Positions 37,766-45,551 of a stretch of 64,000 bases of DNA are shown here, piece after piece. Under the pieces are notes generated by a model, which saw only the letters and a list, made by a program, of their open reading frames with translations, made no database searches and was not told where the DNA came from. The stretch spans positions 248,001 through 312,000 of the forward strand of contig NZ_JAIRAU010000056.1 of NCBI RefSeq assembly GCF_020073745.1. Reading direction: 5' to 3'. Position 1 is the stretch's first letter. Each line of letters begins with the position of its first letter. The translations under genes were made by a program, and so were the position numbers. This stretch comes from Nannocystis pusilla (GTDB lineage Bacteria; Myxococcota_A; Polyangia; Nannocystales; Nannocystaceae).

Positions 37766-38893
37766 ATGATCATCGAGCTCGAACGCGGCAGGCAGGCAAC
37801 CCTCGATCAGATCCGCGACCTCGCGGTGCGCTTCGGCAACCGTGTCGAACTGAGCGAGGGCACCGGGGTCTACGACACCGTCCACATCATCGGCGACAGC
37901 CGCGAGTTCGCCAGTCGCGAGAGCTACATCCTCGGCTTGCCGGGGGTGCGCGCGGCGTGGCAGCCGACCGGCGGCTACAAGAACATCGCCCGGGTCGTCC
38001 GCGGCAACGAGGGCAAGGCGCTCCACCGCGAGCGCCGCGTCGTCGAGGTCAAGGGCCTCGACGGCAAGGCGCGCCGGTTCGGCGGCGGCAAGCACATCTT
38101 CGTGTGCGGCCCCGACTCGCCGCAGACGCTCGAGCAGACGCTGGCGACGGCGCGGATGGCCCGCGAGGTCGGCGAGAAGTTCGGCATCCTCGACCGGGTG
38201 ATGCTGCGCGGCGGGGCGTTCAAGCCGCGCACGCGGCCGACCGACTGGCGCGGCCTCGGCATGAAGGGCATCGCCATCATGGACGCGGCCCGCGAGGAGA
38301 CCGGCCTGCCCTACGTGACCGAGGTGATGGACCAGAACCTCGTCGAGCAGATCGGCGCCCACGCCGACATGCTGCAGATCGGCACCCGCAACGCCCAGAA
38401 CTTCGACCTGCTCGAGGCGGTCGGCCGCTTCGGCAAGCCGGCGATCCTGAAGCGCGGGTTCGGCAACGAGGCCGAGGAGTGGTTCTACTCGGCGGAGTAC
38501 ATCGCCAACCAGGGCAACCTCGACATCGTCCTGTGCGAGCGCGGGATGAAGACGCTGTACACGAAGGGCGGCTACTGCCGGAACCAGCCCGACCTCAACG
38601 CCTGCACGTTCGCCCGCAAGCAGACGATCCTGCCGATCATCTTCGACCCCAGCCACGTCGCCGGCGACCACCGCATCGTCGCCGAGAACCTGATGGCCGC
38701 CTGCGGCCACCTCGTCGACGGGTCGATCACCGAGACGGTCCACACCGAGGCGTGGCGCCGCGAGCAGCTGTGCGACGCCGGCCAGGCGCTGGTCATGGAC
38801 CAGTACTCGATCCTGGTCGAGGCGGTGCTCGAGTACGAGACGCACGTCGCGCCGAAGATGAAGGCGATCCTTCGCATGCTCGGGACCGACTGA
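37766..38893 (+). CDS. 3-deoxy-7-phosphoheptulonate (DAHP) synthase, AroF-like, altered metal site
   Basis: The 375-aa protein has the AroF(beta) layout: an N-terminal ferredoxin-like domain (MIIELERGRQATLDQIRDLAVRFG) and a TIM barrel with MLRGGAFKPRTRPTDWRGLG, YVTEVMDQNLVEQIGAHADMLQIGTRNAQNFDLLEAVG, KPAILKRGF and IIFDPSHVAGDH. The family's metal-binding GPCS motif reads GPDS (within KHIFVCGPDSPQ); a Cys lies two residues earlier. DAHP synthase condenses PEP and erythrose-4-phosphate at the head of the shikimate pathway. The changed ligand suggests a paralogue with modified activity. Confidence 0.82.
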   Translation: MIIELERGRQATLDQIRDLAVRFGNRVELSEGTGVYDTVHIIGDSREFASRESYILGLPGVRAAWQPTGGYKNIARVVRGNEGKALHRERRVVEVKGLDGKARRFGGGKHIFVCGPDSPQTLEQTLATARMAREVGEKFGILDRVMLRGGAFKPRTRPTDWRGLGMKGIAIMDAAREETGLPYVTEVMDQNLVEQIGAHADMLQIGTRNAQNFDLLEAVGRFGKPAILKRGFGNEAEEWFYSAEYIANQGNLDIVLCERGMKTLYTKGGYCRNQPDLNACTFARKQTILPIIFDPSHVAGDHRIVAENLMAACGHLVDGSITETVHTEAWRREQLCDAGQALVMDQYSILVEAVLEYETHVAPKMKAILRMLGTD

Positions 38894-38953
38894 GCGTCGG
38901 GCACGCGGGGGGCTGGGGCTCGGGCTTCGCGAATTGCCGACTGCGCCTCGCGG

Positions 38954-38979
38954 GGGGTCCGGGGAAGGGCCGGCCGCGA
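38954..38979. repeat. Left arm of a 26-bp inverted repeat split by the element
   Basis: This 26-bp sequence (starting GGGGTCCGGGGAAGG) is the exact reverse complement of 58125-58150. It begins 61 bp after the DAHP synthase stop. When the element is removed, the two arms lie 51 bp apart and form one perfect hairpin. Confidence 0.85.
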
Positions 38980-39028
38980 GTTCAGCGTGCCGATGGCCCC
39001 TCCTGCGTCGGGGTCATCTTGCCCTCGT

Positions 39029-39040
39029 ATTCGCGGCCGG
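39029..39040. repeat. attL core
   Basis: ATTCGCGGCCGG is a direct copy of 58123-58134. To its right GAATGT follows. With the ACATTC of attR this rebuilds an attP of form ACATTC-GCGGCCG-GAATGT, that is 6-bp inverted arms around a 7-bp spacer. Confidence 0.8.
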
Positions 39041-39213
39041 AATGTTAGCGACCCCTCTCGGAACACCTCGAAACCTGGCCCCCGCGTTTCCTGGCCAAAT
39101 TCGGCGTTCTGAGAGGGGTTCGTGCTGCCGCCATGACCCGTCATGAGCCGCCATCGGGGTTGGAAACGTGGCGGATGGAAACGACCCGGAAACGGCCGTC
39201 TCTCGACGACAGG

Positions 39214-39489
39214 CTACTTCGTGGTCTTCTTGCTCGGGACCTTCTTGCTCGGGACCTTCTTGCGGGCCTTCGCTTCCAACGCGCGGTTGAGCTCCTCGTA
39301 GGACTTGTGAAGAACCTCGATCCCTTCCTCGTAGAGCGCGACCATCTCTTCGACGAGAGCAGGATCCATCTTCGAGGCCAGAGCGGCGCGGATGTTCTGG
39401 ATCCTCTCGAGGTTCGCCTCGGCGCGTTTCAGGGACTTTTTCATCTCATCGGGGGTCATTGGAACCGGAGTGTCATCAGGGTCCGGCAT
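39214..39489 (-). CDS. Small helical protein with Lys-rich tail
   Basis: The 91-aa protein reads MPDPDDTPVPMTPDEMKKSLKRAEANLERIQNIRAAL and so on. A long amphipathic helix is followed by a basic tail ARKKVPSKKVPSKKTTK with the repeat KKVPS. The start at 39489 is preferred to upstream frames, which overlap the rightward lipoprotein gene. The tail resembles that of the Lys-rich protein at 48495, so DNA binding is likely. It is the first gene inside the left end. Confidence 0.65.
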   Translation of the reverse strand: MPDPDDTPVPMTPDEMKKSLKRAEANLERIQNIRAALASKMDPALVEEMVALYEEGIEVLHKSYEELNRALEAKARKKVPSKKVPSKKTTK

Positions 39490-39577
39490 CCGGGTCAAGG
39501 CACGCGCGTGTCGACCGCCGGGGGGCAGCCGCCGACAGTTGTGAAGCCGTGATCGGCCGGCGAGGATCTTGGCACCC

Positions 39578-39988
39578 ATGAGGATGCAGACCCGCCCCAC
39601 GTTCTTCGCCCTGGTCCTGGCCTTGGCCTTCCTCCCGCAGCTCGCCTGCGACGACGATCCACCGGACACCTGCGACGGACCCCTCGCCGCTCGCTCGGTC
39701 CCGCTCTTCGCTCCGTGCGGCGACCCGAAGTTCGGCGAGCCGGACCCGTGCGAGGCCGGCATCTGCGTCAACGGGTTCTGCTCGGAGCCGTGCGCGGAGG
39801 ACGACGACTGCCAGACGTGGGACGGTATCGCTGGCCGTTGTGATCAAGCCGAGGGGGCGTGCTGGTACCCCTGTCAACCTGCAGCAGGCTCGACGGCGGC
39901 GGCCGACGCAACCTGCCCGGTCATTGGGGACCTGACCCTTGAGTGCGGCCGCTTCATCTGCGAGGCAACAGTTCCTTGCCCCTCATGA
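39578..39988 (+). CDS. Small cysteine-rich lipoprotein carried on the element
   Basis: The 136-aa protein starts MRMQTRPTFFALVLALAFLPQLACDDD with a lipobox. It has about 14 cysteines after it, with CEAGICVNGFCSEPCAEDDDCQTWDG as an EGF-like or Dickkopf-like knot pattern and a final CGRFICEATVPCPS. Its style is that of host lipoproteins, unlike the other element genes. It may be a lysogenic-conversion or superinfection-exclusion gene acquired from the host. Confidence 0.65.
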   Translation: MRMQTRPTFFALVLALAFLPQLACDDDPPDTCDGPLAARSVPLFAPCGDPKFGEPDPCEAGICVNGFCSEPCAEDDDCQTWDGIAGRCDQAEGACWYPCQPAAGSTAAADATCPVIGDLTLECGRFICEATVPCPS

Positions 39989-40011
39989 ACCGCGTCTCCC
40001 TGCTCGACCGC

Positions 40012-40962
40012 CTATGAGGTTGACGGTGTCGTTCGCAGGTGGTCTTCGTATGCGCGCGCGATGAGGACAAGCATGCTTGCAGAGAGGTAGACCGTGGCCT
40101 CTGCGTCCTTCTCACTCGCGCGCCCCTCTTCCGGCTTGGTGGCCTCGCTGTGCGCCCCACGATCGCCTCGAAGCGCATGGAGCTTCTTCATGATCTCCCC
40201 GTGCTGCGGTGCCCAGAGTTTCTTCTGGTTGAGGATGTCCACGCTCGCATTGGTCTGAAGAGAAGCGGAGTGCCTCGCGGGCAAGATCTCCTTGACGAGG
40301 ACTCGAAGCATCCCTTCAAGGGCTTCGGCGGAGTGATGCACGGCCTGCTTGTAGTCCTTCTTCTTCCAGGCATCGAGGGCCTTGCGAAATTCCTTCTCGG
40401 TGTCTCGGAAGATCTCGTAACGAACTAAGACATGAAGGCATGGCTCCATCACATCTTTGAACAAGACCGGCTCTGAGGACCGGATCAGCTCGCTTCCGTC
40501 GAACTGATAGCCAATATTCCGTTCCGCCAAGTGGCCGTTGACGTTGGAGATTCCGGTTATAAACCGTGCATTCAATTCCTCAGAGCCGCGCCCATCTTCC
40601 ACAATCCGAACCACATGGCGGAGCACTACCGCTGTGGCATCAAGCGCCGCAAGATCCTCTTTGGCGTCGAGGATATATGCGAGAGTATTCGCTATTCCAC
40701 GAGGTGGACAGTCCGCCTCGATCTGCCGCCTAAACTTGTCCATGTTGGGCCCACGTGGATGATCTCCATGGAACACGTGTTCCACGATGTCGAGCCGAAT
40801 ATCCTCGACAAGGTCTTCGTATTCTTGGAACAGCTCAAGTTCCTTGAACGCGCGGCGGATGGAGAACACCACCGCCGTGCGCGCGGCGAGATCGAATGGT
40901 GAAAGGGGATCAACGATCAGCCCACGTGCTTTCTTCCGCTCGAGTGTGTCTAACAAGACCAC
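40012..40962 (-). CDS. HEPN-domain-like protein (AbiJ-type candidate)
   Basis: The 316-aa protein has low GC for the window. The N-terminal part (residues 20-110) is helical with ARTAVVFSIRRAFKELELFQEYEDLVEDIRLDIVEHVFHGDHP. The C-terminal part has DAWKKKDYKQAVHHSAEALEGMLRVLVKEIL and HALRGDRGAHSEA. The Rx5H pattern (R-GDRGA-H) at the end of a helix pair is the HEPN ribonuclease motif, and the overall layout resembles AbiJ-like abortive-infection proteins. A role in excluding other phages is likely; no partner antitoxin is adjacent apart from the HTH gene upstream. Confidence 0.55.
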   Translation of the reverse strand: MVLLDTLERKKARGLIVDPLSPFDLAARTAVVFSIRRAFKELELFQEYEDLVEDIRLDIVEHVFHGDHPRGPNMDKFRRQIEADCPPRGIANTLAYILDAKEDLAALDATAVVLRHVVRIVEDGRGSEELNARFITGISNVNGHLAERNIGYQFDGSELIRSSEPVLFKDVMEPCLHVLVRYEIFRDTEKEFRKALDAWKKKDYKQAVHHSAEALEGMLRVLVKEILPARHSASLQTNASVDILNQKKLWAPQHGEIMKKLHALRGDRGAHSEATKPEEGRASEKDAEATVYLSASMLVLIARAYEDHLRTTPSTS

Positions 40963-40992
40963 GGCCTACTCCTTCAGCTTGTCTTCTGGCCC

Positions 40993-41277
40993 CTATCTGA
41001 GGGGGGATTGAAACTCTCCGGCGGCGAGCTTGGAGCGGATCTCTTCGAAGCTAAAGCCGTTCTCCAAATGAGACTTGACCCACGCCGCTTGGGCCACAGC
41101 GACCACCGAGAACCGTGAAGTCTGTCCCCTCCGACCGCCGTGATGGAGATCGGGAGCCGGGAGAACACCCTCGCGGGCCCACCTGAGGATGGTCGTTGCA
41201 TGTACACCGACGCTCTCGGCCACCTCGCGGGTCGTCCGCCATGGTCTCGCCGAAGGCCGTGAAGTGTCGACTGACAC
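40993..41277 (-). CDS. MerR/excisionase-type HTH DNA-binding protein
   Basis: The 94-aa protein reads WRTTREVAESVGVHATTILRWAREGVLPAPDLHHGGRRGQTSRFSVVAVAQAAWVKSHLENGFSFEEIRSKLAAGEF. This is a MerR-like winged HTH followed by a short helix. It diverges from the rightward three-gene operon at 41380 and faces three 11-bp iterons at 41334-41366, its probable binding site. It could be the lysogeny regulator or an excisionase. Confidence 0.75.
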   Translation of the reverse strand: MSVDTSRPSARPWRTTREVAESVGVHATTILRWAREGVLPAPDLHHGGRRGQTSRFSVVAVAQAAWVKSHLENGFSFEEIRSKLAAGEFQSPLR

Positions 41278-41333
41278 GCCGCAAGTTTAGCTGCGCGCAG
41301 CTTGTGATTTCCGGGTCCTCGAGGATGACTATC

Positions 41334-41366
41334 GCTCAGTCGACGCTCAGTCGACGCTCAGTCCAC
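41334..41366. repeat. Three tandem 11-bp iterons
   Basis: GCTCAGTCGAC occurs twice and GCTCAGTCCAC once, head to tail, in the divergent region between the HTH gene (41277) and the gene at 41380. GTGTC-gact-GACAC lies nearby at the HTH gene start. This suggests an operator or a replication-control iteron set. Confidence 0.75.
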
Positions 41367-41379
41367 CTGCGAGGGATCC

Positions 41380-41631
41380 ATGACCAAACCACCCAGAACC
41401 CGCGTCCGCGACCTTCCGGACGGCCGCATCCTGCTTCTCCAAGAGGACCCGAGCATGCAGTCGGCGCTCGGTGCGCTCCTTCGACACGCGATCACCCAGA
41501 CCTCGAGCGAGGCCGAGTGCGCCGCGCTCTGCAAGGTCTCGGTCGCCAAGCTCCGAGAGGTCTCGACCCTGACGGGCGTCCCGCTGCTGTTCGCCGTCCA
41601 AGGCGGCGACGAGAAAGGGGGCGAGGCATGA
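41380..41631 (+). CDS. Small protein, unknown, first of a coupled three-gene operon
   Basis: The 83-aa protein reads MTKPPRTRVRDLPDGRILLLQEDPSMQSALGALLRHAITQTSSEAECAALCKVSVAKLREVSTLTGVPLLFAVQ. The second half has an HTH-like helix pair (SEAECAALCKVSVAKLREVSTLTG). An ATG start follows GAGGGATCC. Its stop overlaps the next start (ATGA). Confidence 0.65.
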   Translation: MTKPPRTRVRDLPDGRILLLQEDPSMQSALGALLRHAITQTSSEAECAALCKVSVAKLREVSTLTGVPLLFAVQGGDEKGGEA

Positions 41632-41801
41632 GCGACCGTCCTCAACGACTCGAAGCCGTGGTCGCGCAGCTCGGCGATCTCGGCATCGAGGTCCGTGTCG
41701 GCCTCGGCCTCAGCCTCGTGCTCCTCGAGCTCGAGACGGCGGAAACCATCGCGCGGCTCCTGCAGGACCTGCAGAAGATCGAGACCCGGGGGCACGTGTG
41801 A
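41628..41801 (+). CDS. 57-aa small protein, coupled to both neighbours
   Basis: It begins MSDRPQRLEAVVAQLGDLGIEVRVGLGLSLVLLELETAETIARLLQDL. The ATG at 41628 overlaps the preceding TGA, and its own TGA overlaps the GTG of the next gene. The pattern is one beta-hairpin plus a helix. No family is recognised. Tight coupling supports translation. Confidence 0.6.
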   Translation: MSDRPQRLEAVVAQLGDLGIEVRVGLGLSLVLLELETAETIARLLQDLQKIETRGHV

Positions 41802-42151
41802 TCGCTATCGACATGGACGTCGAGGACATGCCGCCACGGCCCGTAGGGTCCCCCGTGGACTTCTTCGAGCGAGTGGCGTTGTCCCTCAAGACCACCGACG
41901 CCTCCCTGTTGGACGCCGCCGCGAAGGACTTCCGCGGCATCTACCAGAGCGCGCACGACTACATCACGAACCAGGTCGCGGAACACCTGCCGCCCTTCCT
42001 CGGCTGGCTCCCGGCGTGCTGCGATCCGGACAAGCTGCGCGAGGCCTACGAAGGCAAGGCCCTGTGTGTCTGGACCATCCCGCTCGAGGCCGGGCGGGTC
42101 ATGGTCTTCGAGAGCCCGCGCGAGTCCGCCGCCGTCCTCAAGCTCGCGTAG
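41798..42151 (+). CDS. 117-aa protein, unknown
   Basis: It begins at GTG 41798 (GTGA overlap). The sequence has DFFERVALSLKTTDASLLDAAAKDFRGIYQSAHDYITNQVAEHLPPFLGWLPACCDPDKLREAYEGKALCVWTIPLEAGRVMVFESPRES, which looks soluble and mixed alpha/beta. It is the last gene before a hairpin terminator at 42172-42202. No family is recognised. Confidence 0.6.
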   Translation: MIAIDMDVEDMPPRPVGSPVDFFERVALSLKTTDASLLDAAAKDFRGIYQSAHDYITNQVAEHLPPFLGWLPACCDPDKLREAYEGKALCVWTIPLEAGRVMVFESPRESAAVLKLA

Positions 42152-42171
42152 TACACAGGCGTGAACAACAA

Positions 42172-42202
42172 AGCCCCGGTCGGATCTTCTCCGCCGGGGC
42201 TT
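42172..42202. terminator. Bidirectional hairpin terminator
   Basis: AGCCCCGG-t-CGG pairs with CCG-CCGGGGCT (one bulged T) and is followed by TCTTCGTT on the plus strand and TTGTTGTT on the minus strand. It separates the convergent operons ending at 42151 and 42218. Confidence 0.75.
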
Positions 42203-42217
42203 CTTCGTTGGTTCACT

Positions 42218-42541
42218 TCAGACAGGGTCAGGTTCGCAGAGCCTACGGTAGAGATGGGCGTCATCCTGCCGTGCTTCTTCGAGTAGCCCGTGCACGCTCT
42301 GGGCGATCTCGTTGTCCGACTTCCCATCAACCACGTCGGCGAGGATGTGGTGGGCTACTTTCGCCACGGAGTAAGCCCGAGCTGCGTGGGCGCTCTCCCC
42401 GAGCCGATCGAGGACGAGGGACAGTGTGTGCTTCGCCCGCTGGATCTCCTTTCGGATTCTGCGGCGATGGTATTCCGTGGATGCCGCTGAGACCTGAGCA
42501 TCGGTGAGCTTCGATGCATCGAACTTGGATTTGCGCTTCAT
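42218..42541 (-). CDS. 107-aa helical protein, unknown
   Basis: It begins MKRKSKFDASKLTDAQVSAASTEYHRRRIRKEIQRAKHTLSLVLDRLGESAHAARAYSVAKVAHHILADVVDGKSDNEIAQSVHGLLEEARQ, all-helical and basic at the start. AAAGGA lies 11 bp before the ATG at 42541, which decides this start over the TTG at 42559. It is last in the leftward three-gene set. Confidence 0.6.
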   Translation of the reverse strand: MKRKSKFDASKLTDAQVSAASTEYHRRRIRKEIQRAKHTLSLVLDRLGESAHAARAYSVAKVAHHILADVVDGKSDNEIAQSVHGLLEEARQDDAHLYRRLCEPDPV

Positions 42542-42555
42542 GCAGCCGTTTCCTT

Positions 42556-42792
42556 TCAATTGGACTCGTCGTCGGGGGTGTGCAGGACTTGGAGGATCTT
42601 CCGGAGCCGGCCTTTCACAGCTTCTGGATCATCGAGCGCGATCAAGACTGCTCTGATCATTACCCGTCCCTGGGAGAGTCCGTCTCCTCCCGCGGGGTTC
42701 ATCGCTTCCGCGCCCCGCCGGAATTGGTCCCGGTAGATCGGGTCGCGCAGTTGATCGGCGGCTTCGTCAAGTAGCTGGAGAATCGTCTTCAC
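42556..42792 (-). CDS. 78-aa helical protein, unknown
   Basis: It begins at GTG 42792, overlapping the J-domain gene stop (GTGA). The sequence MKTILQLLDEAADQLRDPIYRDQFRRGAEAMNPAGGDGLSQGRVMIRAVLIALDDPEAVKGRLRKILQVLH is helical. No family is recognised. Coupling to the J-domain gene suggests joint function. Confidence 0.6.
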   Translation of the reverse strand: MKTILQLLDEAADQLRDPIYRDQFRRGAEAMNPAGGDGLSQGRVMIRAVLIALDDPEAVKGRLRKILQVLHTPDDESN

Positions 42793-43181
42793 TTCCCGCC
42801 CCCTCTCAAGGTGCCGAGGAAGGACCGAGCAAAAATGCCGACGAGGTCTGCGGCATCGTCGGAGCCGAGCAGCTCCTGCAAGAGCTTCTTGTTTTCCTTG
42901 TTCCCCGCGACCTCAGCGCCGCGGACGATCCACTTGGGGGTTTCCTTCTTCGCCGCGGATTCGGCTGCAGGTTCCGGGTCCGGCTGCATGTCGCCCGTCA
43001 GGATGCTGTAAGCCGAGCTAACGCGGCTGTAGAGATCCGCGACGGTCTGGTTGCCGGGGTGCTTGTCGGGATGGAGGTCCTTCGACAGTTCGCGGAACTT
43101 GGACTTCACCGCGTCGGCATCGACATCGGGAGGCACTTGGAAGATGGAGAGCGCTTCTCTGCGAGTCACGTAGAGATTCAT
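42789..43181 (-). CDS. J-domain (DnaJ-like) protein on the element
   Basis: The 130-aa protein begins MNLYVTRREALSIFQVPPDVDADAVKSKFRELSKDLHPDKHPGNQTVADLYSRVSSAYSILTG, a full J domain with the HPD tripeptide. That motif stimulates Hsp70 ATPase. A short acidic linker and a C-terminal helix domain (KLLQELLGSDDAADLVGIFARSFLGTLRGGGK) follow. It starts 20 bp from the rightward structural operon on the opposite strand. It probably recruits host DnaK for replication or capsid assembly. Confidence 0.8.
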   Translation of the reverse strand: MNLYVTRREALSIFQVPPDVDADAVKSKFRELSKDLHPDKHPGNQTVADLYSRVSSAYSILTGDMQPDPEPAAESAAKKETPKWIVRGAEVAGNKENKKLLQELLGSDDAADLVGIFARSFLGTLRGGGK

Positions 43182-43200
43182 TCGATAGCCAAGGGATTGT

Positions 43201-44013
43201 ATGGCGAAGAAGAATCCCGACGAAGAAGCGGTTATCGAAGATGCGAAGTACGTCGCTTGGGATCCGGACCTGAAGCATCGAATCCAGGTGAGACTCGAGG
43301 ACGGGGGACAAAAGAAGCGGGACGGCAGGCGCGGGCAGATCGTTCTCGAGGACGACTCGGTCAGCGACACGGTCGCCCGTTGGCTCATGAGCCCAAAGTG
43401 CAAGAAGGCCGAAAAGGGACCTGGGGGCAGGCGGCAAAGCTACATCTGGATCGATGATGTCTTGTGGACCGGAGCGAGCGAGGACATCCCGGACGCCGAC
43501 GCAGAGCCAACCTCCGCGCTGGCGGTCCAGGCGCCGCAGCACATGGAGAGCGAGGCCGCACGGCAGTACCTCGCGCATCTGTACAGCGAGATCCGGCTCG
43601 CTGAAGCCGAGCTCGCGGGGACTCGGAAGAGCTGCGGCGAAGAGATCAGAGCGGCCCTGGATTACCGAGATGGGGAGATCAAGCTCTGCAATGCCCTCAT
43701 CGAAGACGCGCGAACCAGGCTGGCGAAAGAGCTCGAGCGAGAGGATGTAGCCATGCAGGCTCTGGGCGAGCGAAGGGCTGCGCAAGCGAAGCAGATGATC
43801 GAAGACGACACCATCTTCGGACTCGTGAGGTCGAACCACGGGAAGCGGCTTCTGCAGCAGGACAAGAGCACGCTTCAAGAGGTCGCGGAGTTCATTTCGA
43901 ATCCCGCCGGCGCCATGATCGCTATGGGCGTCGCTCAGAAGATGGGCGTTCCTCCGGAGCTGATCATGATGCTCGGCGGCGGCCAGAAGCCCGACGAAGA
44001 AAAAGCCGAGTAG
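43201..44013 (+). CDS. 270-aa coiled-coil protein, first gene of the rightward operon
   Basis: The N-terminal 90 residues look like a compact basic domain (KYVAWDPDLKHRIQVRLEDGGQKKRDGRRGQIVLEDDSVSDTVARWLMSPKC). Residues about 120-205 form a coiled coil (YLAHLYSEIRLAEAELAGTRKSCGEEIRAALDYRDGEIKLCNALIEDARTRLAKELERED). The C-terminus has a weakly hydrophobic stretch GAMIAMGVAQKMGVPPELIMMLGGG. I do not recognise the family. The position suggests a virion or assembly protein. Confidence 0.65.
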   Translation: MAKKNPDEEAVIEDAKYVAWDPDLKHRIQVRLEDGGQKKRDGRRGQIVLEDDSVSDTVARWLMSPKCKKAEKGPGGRRQSYIWIDDVLWTGASEDIPDADAEPTSALAVQAPQHMESEAARQYLAHLYSEIRLAEAELAGTRKSCGEEIRAALDYRDGEIKLCNALIEDARTRLAKELEREDVAMQALGERRAAQAKQMIEDDTIFGLVRSNHGKRLLQQDKSTLQEVAEFISNPAGAMIAMGVAQKMGVPPELIMMLGGGQKPDEEKAE

Positions 44014-44090
44014 GTCTCGCTACCCATTCTATGGCGCTCCCTATCGCATGATAGGGGCGATCTCTGTGCGCCCCGGAAGAGGGGCCACAA

Positions 44091-44480
44091 ATGGCATCGA
44101 AGACATCCAAAGCCCTCGCAGCGGCGGGGGCACGAGCGAAGCGATACGCGAACGAGCTCGAGATCGTGAAGAAGGCTCGCAGCATGGACAAGCGCGAGCT
44201 GAAGAAGGCCGGACTCATTGGTGCTGTCGCCGCTGGCGGCGGAGCCTACGGCGGCTACAAGCTCGAGGAGTACATCCAGACGGCTGACAGCGAGAAGATC
44301 AGCGACGACAGCTTCCTCAAGAAGGGTGTCGGCGGCCTTCCAGTCACTACCCTTGGTGGCGCCGTCGGGGCCTTCTTCGCCTATCGGCGGTTGAAGGGCC
44401 AGGCCGCACTGGCCGTGACTTCCGCTCTCGGCGGACTCGCAGCAGGCGGCATGATCTACAAGGCAGCGAATGAGGAGTGA
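44091..44480 (+). CDS. 129-aa Gly-rich membrane protein
   Basis: A basic N-terminal helix (KALAAAGARAKRYANELEIVKKARSMDKRELKK) is followed by two or three Gly/Ala-rich membrane segments: AGLIGAVAAGGGAYGGYK, GLPVTTLGGAVGAFFAYRR and ALAVTSALGGLAAGGMIYKAA. GAGGGGCC provides the ribosome site. It ends 3 bp before the next ATG. It looks like a small membrane-embedded virion protein. Confidence 0.65.
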   Translation: MASKTSKALAAAGARAKRYANELEIVKKARSMDKRELKKAGLIGAVAAGGGAYGGYKLEEYIQTADSEKISDDSFLKKGVGGLPVTTLGGAVGAFFAYRRLKGQAALAVTSALGGLAAGGMIYKAANEE

Positions 44481-44483
44481 ATC

Positions 44484-45506
44484 ATGGCACTCCCAAAGAT
44501 CGATCTGCGTGACCCGCGGAACCAGGCCCTGATCCAGGCCGTGGCGCAACAGGTTTTCCAGATGCTCCCTCCTGGGGGGCAGCAGGCCATGGATCTGGCC
44601 TGTGACGCGCGACGCGGCGCGCCTGCTCTCCCTGCCGCGACTGCCGCAACGGCGGCGAATGGAGTAGCTCCGATGGCTGGATATCCCTTGGTTCCCGTGT
44701 GGTCGCCTGTGACCCAGAACAATAGCACTGCCACGGGTGGCAATGGTGGGGGTTGCGGATGCGCGGTCAAGCCCGGTGCCCCGATGGTCCCCGGCGGTTC
44801 GACCCCATCGTATCCGGTCCCCGGTGCAGATGGTGGCATGAACGTTGGAGGCGCTTGCGGGATCAATCTCCCTCCCGGCCCTGGACCCTCGACGCCGATC
44901 CCGGTCTCGCAGCAGATCGGAAGCTGGAATTGCCAAGCTGTCCGCCCCGATCTGGCTCCTTGCGACATCCCGCGTGTGGAGAACCAGAACTCGCTTCCCA
45001 CCGTGATTGGCACTCTCGACGGCCCGATCGCGCTGAACGAAGAGATCGCAGTCGAGTTCGCGCCGATCGGCATCGGACACAGCTTGTGCGTCGAGCTCGT
45101 CCAATTCGCCGTGACCAATGCGGAGGACCCACCGGTCACGACCACCTACGCGATCAACAGCATCGGCCTGCAGCCCGAGCTCTTGACGCAGGACCCGAAC
45201 GGCGAATTCCAGCATGACTGGGATTGGTACAAGCCGGAGCGCCCCTCGTACCTCGGGATCACTGATGGACGCTGCGCCTGTACGACCCTGTGCGTCTGCG
45301 TCTCGGCCTATGCCCACGCAAGATTGATCTTCCCCTCGCCAGTGACGGTTGCCATGGGCGAGACCGTGACGATCACCGTTTGGGGCCGACGTCTCAACTG
45401 GATGTCCGCGTGCGGTCCGTGCCCGCCCTGCTTGACGTGTGGCCGTACTGAGCTGACTGCGGAAGAGCTCGCCAGCGCTACCGACCAGGTCTACGTGGTC
45501 GACTGA
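44484..45506 (+). CDS. Candidate capsid or coat protein: beta-rich, Cys-rich, 340 aa
   Basis: Residues 1-40 are helical (DPRNQALIQAVAQQVFQMLPPGGQQAM). Residues 45-145 are Gly/Pro/Asn-rich and flexible with CGC at 91-93. Residues 165-305 are beta-strand-rich (VIGTLDGPIALNEEIAVEFAPIGIGHSLCVELVQFAVTN, SAYAHARLIFPSPVTVAMGETVTITVWGRR) and could form a jelly-roll. Cys clusters CACTTLCVC (264-272) and CGPCPPCLTC (310-319) suggest metal knuckles or disulfides. It sits between a membrane protein and the spike-like gene. No known family is recognised; the capsid role is inferred from position and fold pattern. Confidence 0.5.
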   Translation: MALPKIDLRDPRNQALIQAVAQQVFQMLPPGGQQAMDLACDARRGAPALPAATAATAANGVAPMAGYPLVPVWSPVTQNNSTATGGNGGGCGCAVKPGAPMVPGGSTPSYPVPGADGGMNVGGACGINLPPGPGPSTPIPVSQQIGSWNCQAVRPDLAPCDIPRVENQNSLPTVIGTLDGPIALNEEIAVEFAPIGIGHSLCVELVQFAVTNAEDPPVTTTYAINSIGLQPELLTQDPNGEFQHDWDWYKPERPSYLGITDGRCACTTLCVCVSAYAHARLIFPSPVTVAMGETVTITVWGRRLNWMSACGPCPPCLTCGRTELTAEELASATDQVYVVD

Positions 45507-45513
45507 GTCTGAT

Positions 45514-45529
45514 CTGTCCTAACGGACAA
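45514..45529. repeat. Dispersed palindrome, the only clear copy inside the element
   Basis: TGTCC-taac-GGACA lies 8 bp after the stop of the candidate coat gene and 22 bp before the spike-like gene. Its position is like that of host copies. Confidence 0.7.
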
Positions 45530-45551
45530 GTTCTGAGAGGAGAGGTCAATC

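Noticed and set aside
41334..41366. Tandem 11-bp repeats considered as a CRISPR array
   Set aside because: Units are only 11 bp and directly adjacent, without spacers or cas genes.
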